A stretch of DNA of 5,650 bases from Bacteroidales bacterium. GTDB lineage: Bacteria; Bacteroidota; Bacteroidia; Bacteroidales; JAADGE01. This document shows positions 1-5,650 of the stretch, one piece after another. The stretch covers positions 1 to 5,650 of the forward strand of contig JAOZQB010000072.1 in the NCBI GenBank assembly GCA_029932445.1, written 5' to 3'. Made by a program: the position numbers and the translations under genes. Position 1 is the stretch's first letter. Each line of letters opens with the position of its first letter. The notes below the pieces were generated by a model that did no database searches, was not told where the DNA came from, and saw nothing but the letters and a program-made list of their open reading frames with translations.

Positions 1-44
1 AATACAAAGTTAAGTAAAATATGTTTATCTGAGTTAATAAATTA

Positions 45-1100
45 TTATTTTTCTTTGATTAAAAACAGATAAGTCGGAAAATGGTCGCTGTATCCGTTTT
101 GAAAACGGTCGAAAGAAAATGTTCTTTTGGGGTAACCTTTATATTTTCCGTCTTGTTGTATCATAAAACTTTTTCTGCAAATACCGGCTTTCCAAAAAAC
201 AAAACTAGTTTTGTCTTTCGAAAGTAAGGGCTGAGAAATTATTAATTGGTCAAAAAAGCTCCAAGCATCTCTGTATGCCGTTGTTCCCACACCTTTTTTA
301 TACACATCGTAAAAAGGACTGTATAAATCGCCTGTTTTTAATTTCTTTTCAGAACCCTTAGCTCTCAAATGTTTTACAACACTTGCATTATCCGGATTAT
401 CATTAAGGTCTCCCAGAACAATAATTTTTGCATTCTTATTTAAACTAAAAATAGAATCAACGAGATGACGTGCTAAATCGCCGGCTGCATCTCTTTTGGG
501 TTCGCTGGCTTTTTGACCGCCGCCTCTTGAAGGCCAGTGATTTACGATAATATTTAAAGTGTCGTTTCCGTCAAAAATACCGGTTACAACCATTTGCCCT
601 CTGGTTTTATCATGCGGATCAAAATCAAAATGTAAATTGTGATAAGAAGTGTGAATAACTTTGAATGAATTCTTTTTATAAATTAAACCGACATCAATAC
701 CGCGTTCATCAGGAGAATCGTAATGAATAATACCGTAATTTGATTTTATTAATTGCGGTTCTTTGATTAAATCTTCCACAACATTTTTGTTTTCAATTTC
801 AGAGATTCCTAAAATATCCGGACCGCCTTTTACTTTTTCATCTCCGATTTGAGAAATCACTTCTGCCATATTGTGAAGTTTTTTGTGATAACGTTCGCTT
901 GTCCAAACTTTTTTTCCGGAAGGCAGAAATTCATAATCGTATGTATCCGGAGAATCAATGGTATCAAACAGATTTTCAAGATTATAAAAACCGATGCATT
1001 TGATTTTGTATTGTTTTTTTTGTGCATTTAAGTTAAATGTTAAAACAGAAAAAACAATTAAAGTAATTGCAAACTTAAAAGTTGAGATTTTATTAAACAT
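45..1100 (-). CDS. Secreted endonuclease/exonuclease/phosphatase (EEP) family hydrolase
   Basis: This is a complete 351-residue protein of the DNase I-like EEP superfamily, whose members are metal-dependent phosphodiesterases or phosphatases. An N-terminal signal peptide (residues 1-26, hydrophobic from about 9 to 22, ending LNA|QKK) predicts export. There is no lipobox, so it is probably periplasmic or released. EEP motifs appear in order: FYNLENLFD (38-46, Asn40), GISEIEN (98-104, metal-binding Glu101), RGIDVGLIY (133-141), NHWPSRGG (187-194, catalytic His188), LGDLNDNP (229-236, Asp231 and Asn233), FFDQ (282-285, probable Asp284), and YSDHFP (337-342, Asp339/His340). All expected catalytic positions are present, so the enzyme should be active. 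Length is normal for a single-domain member; no extra nucleic-acid-binding domain is fused. The start is the one that gives an intact signal peptide; no Shine-Dalgarno precedes it. It is divergent to the receptor operon. Nuclease, nucleotide phosphatase, and phospholipase-like activities cannot be told apart from these motifs. Confidence 0.93.
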   Translation of the reverse strand: MFNKISTFKFAITLIVFSVLTFNLNAQKKQYKIKCIGFYNLENLFDTIDSPDTYDYEFLPSGKKVWTSERYHKKLHNMAEVISQIGDEKVKGGPDILGISEIENKNVVEDLIKEPQLIKSNYGIIHYDSPDERGIDVGLIYKKNSFKVIHTSYHNLHFDFDPHDKTRGQMVVTGIFDGNDTLNIIVNHWPSRGGGQKASEPKRDAAGDLARHLVDSIFSLNKNAKIIVLGDLNDNPDNASVVKHLRAKGSEKKLKTGDLYSPFYDVYKKGVGTTAYRDAWSFFDQLIISQPLLSKDKTSFVFWKAGICRKSFMIQQDGKYKGYPKRTFSFDRFQNGYSDHFPTYLFLIKEK

Positions 1101-1103
1101 GTT

Positions 1104-1140
1104 TTTGAAATTAATATTTATATAAATTATATTATATTTG
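1104..1140 (+). promoter_or_regulatory. Candidate Bacteroidota-type promoter for the receptor-lipoprotein operon
   Basis: TATATTTG at 1133-1140 matches the Bacteroidota -7 consensus TAnnTTTG exactly and is followed by TCGCCC. A TTTG at 1104-1107 could be the -33 element, but the 25-base gap between the two is longer than the usual roughly 20 bases, so the upstream box is weak. Transcription would begin near 1147, leaving a leader of about 59 bases before the ATG at 1206. The leader end (TTAAAAGCGTAAGTT) is A-rich with no Shine-Dalgarno, which is normal for this phylum. The -7 box is the supported part; the pairing with 1104-1107 is inference. Confidence 0.5.
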
Positions 1141-1157
1141 TCGCCCTTTTTATTTTA

Positions 1158-1168
1158 GAAAAGTTTTC
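1158..1168. repeat. Short perfect inverted repeat in the divergent promoter region
   Basis: GAAAAGTTTTC has two 5-base arms around a central G. It lies about 18-28 bases after the plus-strand -7 box and touches the candidate minus-strand -7 box. That position would suit an operator serving both genes. The arms are short and nearly all A/T, so chance is a real alternative. Confidence 0.2.
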
Positions 1169-1175
1169 AAAATTA
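1168..1175 (-). promoter_or_regulatory. Weak candidate -7 element for the EEP gene
   Basis: Read on the minus strand, these bases are TAATTTTG, matching TAnnTTTG. They lie about 68 bases upstream of the EEP start codon at 1100. No TTTG occurs at the expected -33 distance (around 1195-1199), and a match to such a loose consensus is easy to find in AT-rich DNA. It is listed because the divergent gene needs a promoter in this 105-base gap or within the receptor gene. Confidence 0.22.
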
Positions 1176-1205
1176 GAATAAAAATTTAAATTAAAAGCGT
1201 AAGTT

Positions 1206-3938
1206 ATGAGAAAATTATTTTTAATGTTTTCGTTAATACTTTTTGCTTCTGTTGTAATACAAGCTCAAGGTACTATTTCGGGAACGGTAAAAGATAAAGT
1301 TACGGAACAAACTTTATCGGGTGCTTTTGTAAATTTGCAAGGTACCGATTTTAATACTAAAACCAACTCTGAAGGAGCGTTTGTTCTAAAATCAGTTCCG
1401 GCAGGTACGTATTTTTTAATAATCAGTGCGGAAGATTATGAGACTTATGAAAGTGAGATTATCGTAACAGATGCCGATGTAAATACAGGAACTGTTTATT
1501 TGTCAACAGGAGAAAAAGATACCGGAGAAGATGTTATTGTAGAATTATCCAATGATGAACTCAGTGGTGCTGATGACGATTTACAAACCAATGTATCCGG
1601 AGTTTTGCACGGTTCTAAAGACATCTTTTTAAATACTGCAGGATATACTTTCGGACCCATGCGTTTCAGAGTCAGAGGATATGATAATAAATACTCTGAT
1701 TTATTTATGAACGGTATTCAAACCAATGATTTAGAATCCGGTCGTGCCGTTTGGGCATATTGGGGCGGTTTAAATGATGCCGTAAGAAATAAAGAAACGC
1801 ATAAAGGTATTACCGAAACAGATTTTGCATTCGGCGGTATCGGCGGTGTTACCGGTATTGATACCAGAGCTTCAAGCATAAGAGTAGGAACAAAACTGAC
1901 TTATTCGTTTACAAACCGAAGTTATAATCACAGAGCGATGTTTATTCACTCAACCGGGATGATGAAAAACGGCTGGGCACTCGCTGTTTCGGGTTCAAGA
2001 CGTTTTGCTCAAGAAGGTTACACGGAAGGAACTTTTTATGATGCTTATTCCTATTTTGTTTCTGCAGAGAAAAAAATTAATGATAAGCACAGTTTGGGTT
2101 TGGTTGTTTTCGGTGCACCTTCAAAACGCGGAAGCAGGAGTGCTACAACTCAAGAAGTTTATGATTTAACAAGCATTCGATACAATCCGAATTGGGGATG
2201 GCAAGACGGCGAAAAACGAAATGCAAAAGTTACTGATTCACACACTCCGATGGCAATTTTCACGCATTATTGGGATATTGATAATACGAGTAAATTGAAA
2301 ACTTCATTAGCTTATTCCAAAGGGAAATATAATAAAACATCGTTAAATTGGTATAATGCGGCAGATCCGCGTCCGGATTATTATCGTTATTTACCTTCTT
2401 ATATGACGGATTCATTGGCTATTGTAAAAAGAACGGAAGATTTTGAACAAGGATTAAGACAAATTGATTGGGATGCCATGTATCAAACAAATTATACAAA
2501 TTTTGATACTATTTTTAATGCAGACGGAATTTCCGGAAATACATTAATCGGAAAACGTTCGGAATACATTGTCGAAAATCGGATGAATGAAAACAGTCAA
2601 TTATGGTTCAATTCAGTTTATAATAAGTTTATAAATGATAATTTGCAAATTACGGCAGGTATTCAACACAGACGATATAATGCAAGACATTATAAAACAT
2701 TGGTTGATTTGCTCGGCGGTGATTATGTTGTTGATATTGACAAATATGCTGAACGAGATTTAGTCGGTGAAGGTGTTGCCGATAACGATATTAGTTATCC
2801 GAATCATATTGTTGACAGTATCGGGGAAGTATTCGGAAATGATTATAACGCTCATGTAAATAAAACGCAATTATGGGCAAATGCCGGATACAATTTCGGA
2901 AAAGTCGATGTGTATTTCGGTTTGGAAGGTTCCAATACGAATTTTTGGAGAACAGGTAATATGCAAAACGGAAAATTTCCGGATAATTCGCTCGGGAATT
3001 CGGAAAAACTACATTTTTATAATTACGGCATTAAAGCAGGAGCAACATATAAACTTTCAGGAATGCACTTTTTTCACCTTGACGGAGCAAATCTGACAAA
3101 AGCACCTGATTTCAGAAATTCATTTGTTTCACCGCGAACCAGAAACCAAATTGTGGACGGTTTGGAAAATGAACAAATTTTATCAGTTCAAGGCGGTTAC
3201 ATCCTTCAATCTAATAAATTAAAAGCAACTGTTGATTTATATTATACACAGTTTAAAAATCAAACGGAAGCAAGAAGTTTCTATTTTGACGGATTCAATA
3301 ACTTTGTTAATTTCGTAATGACAGGTATTAATAAAACACATCAAGGAATCGAAATTGGTACGGAATATACAATTACACCCGGTTTGTCGGTATTCGGAGT
3401 TGCTAATTTGGGTTATTACAGATGGACTTCACGACCTGAATTCAGTGTTTATGTTGATAACAGTGCAGAAGTTTTTTATGATAAAGAAACGGTTTATGTC
3501 GAAGGATTTTTGGTCAGCGGAACACCGCAAACAGCATTCTCCGGAGGTGTAAAGTATTGGGCTCCCAAACATTGGTGGATTGGCTTAAGCGGAAATTATA
3601 TGGACGATACGTATCTGTCGTTCAGTGCATTAACGAGAACTGTCAATGCTGTTAAATATTCGGATCATACGACACAGGAATATCTTGATTTAATAAATCA
3701 AGATAAATTACCGACTTATTATACCCTTGACGGGTTTGTAGGTAAATCTTTCAGATTTCAATACAAGTATAACTTGAATATCAGTTTAAATGTTTCTAAT
3801 ATTCTTAATAATGAATCAATTGTTACCGGCGGATATGAGCAAGCCAGACTTGATTTAAGTGATTATAATAAATTTGAACCAAAAAAATACTATTACAGCG
3901 GTTTGCAATATTATTTAAATGTCAGTTTCAGATTTTAA
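1206..3938 (+). CDS. TonB-dependent outer-membrane receptor with N-terminal carboxypeptidase-regulatory-like domain
   Basis: This complete 910-residue protein should form an outer-membrane beta barrel that imports a ligand using energy from TonB-ExbB-ExbD. Residues 1-20 are a signal peptide (cleavage VIQA|QG). Residues 21-100 are a carboxypeptidase-regulatory-like beta-sandwich (GTISGTVKD, then NSEGAFVLKSVPAGTY). An acidic linker follows; EDVIVELSNDEL (108-119) is where a TonB box would be expected. The plug spans about 120-225, with FRVRGYD (154-160), FMNGIQTND (167-175) and FGGIGGVTGID (209-219). The rest is barrel, with aromatic alternating strands, an AP.RGS...TQEVYD segment near 304-320 and a WGWQDGEKRNA segment soon after, and a C-terminal strand ending SFRF, the usual terminal Phe for barrel assembly. 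No cysteine is present, as is common in such barrels. It lacks the SusC layout and has no SusD gene beside it; the downstream partners are DUF5689-like lipoproteins 20 bases away. The ligand is unknown. Confidence 0.95.
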   Translation: MRKLFLMFSLILFASVVIQAQGTISGTVKDKVTEQTLSGAFVNLQGTDFNTKTNSEGAFVLKSVPAGTYFLIISAEDYETYESEIIVTDADVNTGTVYLSTGEKDTGEDVIVELSNDELSGADDDLQTNVSGVLHGSKDIFLNTAGYTFGPMRFRVRGYDNKYSDLFMNGIQTNDLESGRAVWAYWGGLNDAVRNKETHKGITETDFAFGGIGGVTGIDTRASSIRVGTKLTYSFTNRSYNHRAMFIHSTGMMKNGWALAVSGSRRFAQEGYTEGTFYDAYSYFVSAEKKINDKHSLGLVVFGAPSKRGSRSATTQEVYDLTSIRYNPNWGWQDGEKRNAKVTDSHTPMAIFTHYWDIDNTSKLKTSLAYSKGKYNKTSLNWYNAADPRPDYYRYLPSYMTDSLAIVKRTEDFEQGLRQIDWDAMYQTNYTNFDTIFNADGISGNTLIGKRSEYIVENRMNENSQLWFNSVYNKFINDNLQITAGIQHRRYNARHYKTLVDLLGGDYVVDIDKYAERDLVGEGVADNDISYPNHIVDSIGEVFGNDYNAHVNKTQLWANAGYNFGKVDVYFGLEGSNTNFWRTGNMQNGKFPDNSLGNSEKLHFYNYGIKAGATYKLSGMHFFHLDGANLTKAPDFRNSFVSPRTRNQIVDGLENEQILSVQGGYILQSNKLKATVDLYYTQFKNQTEARSFYFDGFNNFVNFVMTGINKTHQGIEIGTEYTITPGLSVFGVANLGYYRWTSRPEFSVYVDNSAEVFYDKETVYVEGFLVSGTPQTAFSGGVKYWAPKHWWIGLSGNYMDDTYLSFSALTRTVNAVKYSDHTTQEYLDLINQDKLPTYYTLDGFVGKSFRFQYKYNLNISLNVSNILNNESIVTGGYEQARLDLSDYNKFEPKKYYYSGLQYYLNVSFRF

Positions 3939-3958
3939 ACTAAAAAATATAATATAAT

Positions 3959-4744
3959 ATGAAAAATATTTTAAAAATAACGATCATTCTTACATCTGTA
4001 TTAGTTATTATAAGCGGATGTGTGAAAGAAAATTTTGATACGACTCCCGAATATGTTACAAGTCTTGAAGCAAATACATCTATTGCGGATTTAAAAGCAA
4101 TGTTCACAAATTCTTCGGTATTAATTGATACAAATATTGTGATTAAAGGAATTGTTATTTCTAATGATGAATACGGGAATTTCTACAAAGAATTATTTAT
4201 TGAAGATGAAACCGGAGCTGTTGGAATTGAACTTGATGACGGCTATCTTTATGAAAAATATCCGGTCGGAAGATTGGTTTATGTAAATTGTAAGGGTTTA
4301 TATTTGGGTAAAGATTATGATGTTATTAAACTGGGTTTAAGTTCAAATATTGACAGAATCAACAGTGCTTTTATCGAAGATTATATAGATATTTCTGCCG
4401 GAGGTGAACCGGTTGAACCGATAGTTGTTGATATAGCAGATTTAACGGGAAATAATCTTGACAGCTTAATCGGAAGTTTTATTAAAATCGAAAACGTTCA
4501 ATTCCAAGACCCGGAACAAACATATGCTAATACCGGAGATAATTATTCTGAAAGAACGATTGTTGATTGCAGCGGAAATGATGTTGTTTTAAGTACCAGT
4601 GAATATGTATCATTCATTAATGATTCTTTACCCGCAGGTAACGGTTCAATTAATGCTGTTTTAAGTAAATTTTCCGGAAATTATCAATTAAGAATAAACT
4701 CACCGGAGGATGTTGATTTTACCGGAAATCGTTGTTCTAAATAA
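3959..4744 (+). CDS. DUF5689-like outer-membrane lipoprotein, short form
   Basis: This complete 261-residue protein begins with a lipoprotein signal (hydrophobic 6-19, lipobox ISGC, lipidated Cys21). The first mature residues, CVKENFD, include Lys and acidic residues close to the Cys, loosely like Bacteroidota surface-export signals. Residues about 41-259 match my recollection of the DUF5689 family: VIKGIVISNDEYGNFYKELF (61-80), then IEDETGAVGIEL, CKGLYLGKDYDVIKLG (111-126), a second half with IGSFIKIENVQF (171-182), and a terminal NRC (257-259). The alternating strands and the 'VIKG.VI.ND..GN.YK' opening suggest an OB-fold-like barrel; that is inference. Mature cysteines are 111, 204 and 259, all shared with the next gene. 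The protein stops two residues after the RC motif, where the paralogue goes on into an extra domain. It lies 20 bases after the receptor stop, presumably co-transcribed. Probable role: a non-catalytic binding partner of the receptor; molecular function unknown. Confidence 0.85.
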   Translation: MKNILKITIILTSVLVIISGCVKENFDTTPEYVTSLEANTSIADLKAMFTNSSVLIDTNIVIKGIVISNDEYGNFYKELFIEDETGAVGIELDDGYLYEKYPVGRLVYVNCKGLYLGKDYDVIKLGLSSNIDRINSAFIEDYIDISAGGEPVEPIVVDIADLTGNNLDSLIGSFIKIENVQFQDPEQTYANTGDNYSERTIVDCSGNDVVLSTSEYVSFINDSLPAGNGSINAVLSKFSGNYQLRINSPEDVDFTGNRCSK

Positions 4745-4770
4745 ATTTTAAATTAAAAAATATATTTATC

Positions 4771-5650
4771 ATGAATAAATACATAAAAATAATATCGATA
4801 TTTAGTATAAGTTTGATGTTCATTCTGTCGGCTTGTATTAATTATAAATTTGAGGAACCGGAAAAAGCGGTTTATAATCCCGGTATTTCGGAAACTTCTA
4901 CTATTAACGAATTAAAGGCTTTACATACCGATGAATTAACTTTAATTGATACCGATGTAGTAATTAAAGGAACCGTAATTGCTAATGATAAATCAGGAAA
5001 TATTTATAAAGCCATATATATTCAAGACAGTACAGCCGGCATACAAATCAGTCTTAATGCTTATGAATTACATAATCAATTTCACGTCGGTGATTTAATT
5101 TATGTAAAATGCCGAGGTTTATATCTCGGTGAATACGGCGGACAAGTTCAACTCGGAGCTGATTATGAGGGTGCTGTCGGCAGAATTGAAGAACCCTTAA
5201 TTAATGATTATTTAATAAAATCAGACGGCGGCAGTCCTGTTGTTCCAAAAGAACTTGATATATCTGCGGCAATAGGAAATTCTCTTATAAATGAAATTGT
5301 CATTATTAAAAATGTTCAATTTGCTGTAAATGAATTAGGCGGAACCTATGCTGACGGTGTAAACCATATTGATTTTGACAGACACATAGAAGATTGTGAC
5401 GGAAATTCAATGATTGTAAGAACCAGCGGATATGCCGATTTTGCAAATGACAGTTTGCCTAAAGGAATAGGAACGATTACGGCTGTATTAACAAAATATA
5501 ACAGTGATTATCAATTGATTATTCGAAATGTTGATGAAGTTATAATGAACGATACTCGTTGCGGTGCTGTTTTTTCCGAAACATTTGACGGTAGTTTGGG
5601 CGTTTTTACTCCCTACAGTGTAATTGGTGATAATCAAGTTTGGACTTATA
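4771..5650 (+). CDS. DUF5689-like lipoprotein with likely choice-of-anchor J domain, 3' end outside window
   Basis: The reading frame opens at ATG 4771 and stays open for 293 codons to the window edge, so the C-terminus is missing. The N-terminus is a lipoprotein signal (lipobox LSAC, Cys22) followed by INYKFEEPE, whose acidic stretch could direct surface display. Residues about 44-264 are clearly paralogous to the upstream protein: VVIKGTVIANDKSGNIYK (63-80), YVKCRGLYLGEYGGQVQLG (111-129), NEIVIIKNVQF (174-184), NDSLPKG (226-232) and TRC (262-264). All four cysteines (22, 114, 209, 264) have partners in the neighbour. From residue 268, FSETFDG then VIGDNQVW resembles the opening of choice-of-anchor J/cleaved-adhesin-type beta-sandwich domains, commonly found after such regions in Bacteroidota surface proteins. 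It starts 26 bases after the preceding stop with no hairpin between, so it is probably the third gene of the operon. Function is unknown; ligand binding at the cell surface is inferred. Confidence 0.85.
   Translation, partial: MNKYIKIISIFSISLMFILSACINYKFEEPEKAVYNPGISETSTINELKALHTDELTLIDTDVVIKGTVIANDKSGNIYKAIYIQDSTAGIQISLNAYELHNQFHVGDLIYVKCRGLYLGEYGGQVQLGADYEGAVGRIEEPLINDYLIKSDGGSPVVPKELDISAAIGNSLINEIVIIKNVQFAVNELGGTYADGVNHIDFDRHIEDCDGNSMIVRTSGYADFANDSLPKGIGTITAVLTKYNSDYQLIIRNVDEVIMNDTRCGAVFSETFDGSLGVFTPYSVIGDNQVWTY

Noticed and set aside
1..44. Possible terminator or end of another gene downstream of the EEP stop
   Set aside because: No stem-loop followed by a T run (on the minus strand) is visible, and the stretch is too short to support a gene call.
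849..1031. 60-codon plus-strand open frame inside the EEP gene
   Set aside because: It is antisense to the well-supported EEP coding region, covering its N-terminal part and first catalytic motifs. It has no recognisable domain and no start context, so it is a shadow frame.
2529..2540. Palindrome ATTTCCGGAAAT, with a similar TTTCCGGAAA at 4671-4680
   Set aside because: Both fall inside coding sequence and arise from codons for Ser-Gly-Asn (TCC GGA AAT or close variants). Codon use explains them without a binding site.
2881..3096. 71-codon open frame within the receptor gene
   Set aside because: It overlaps the receptor barrel coding sequence in another frame and has no recognisable features.
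3355..3552. 65-codon open frame within the receptor gene
   Set aside because: It is another alternative frame inside the barrel region, with no domain or independent start signal.
3939..3958. Possible terminator or separate promoter between receptor and first lipoprotein gene
   Set aside because: The 20 bases are A/T only apart from one C, with no hairpin and no TAnnTTTG box. Co-transcription is the simpler reading.

Overview
The window looks like a chromosomal segment of a low-GC member of the Bacteroidota, roughly one third G+C by eye. The evidence is: a TonB-dependent receptor with an N-terminal carboxypeptidase-regulatory-like domain, DUF5689-type lipoproteins, a likely choice-of-anchor J module, no Shine-Dalgarno sequence before any start codon, and a TAnnTTTG-type -7 promoter element. 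I cannot place it below phylum; an uncultured Bacteroidales/Marinilabiliales- or Flavobacteriia-like organism is a guess.

Layout: positions 1-44 are AT-rich and show no gene and no clear terminator hairpin. A secreted endonuclease/exonuclease/phosphatase (EEP) family enzyme lies on the minus strand (45-1100). A 105-base AT-rich intergenic region (1101-1205) separates it from a divergent plus-strand gene cluster and carries a candidate Bacteroidota promoter. The cluster holds a 910-residue TonB-dependent outer-membrane receptor (1206-3938), a 261-residue DUF5689-like lipoprotein (3959-4744), and a second, paralogous DUF5689-like lipoprotein (4771 to beyond the window end). The second lipoprotein continues into what looks like a choice-of-anchor J domain. 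The plus-strand genes are 20 and 26 bases apart, with no hairpin between them, so they are probably one operon. No stretch longer than 300 bases lacks a gene.

How the parts may work together: all four proteins carry export signals, and together they resemble a small cell-envelope system. The EEP enzyme would hydrolyse phosphodiester or phosphate-ester bonds outside the cytoplasm. The lipoproteins, whose core reads like an OB-fold, would act at the outer membrane, perhaps on the surface. The receptor would import the product using TonB energy. A reasonable but unproven reading is capture and use of extracellular nucleic acid or another phosphate-containing compound. The sequence does not identify the substrate. 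I see no RNA genes, mobile elements, CRISPR arrays or long repeats.
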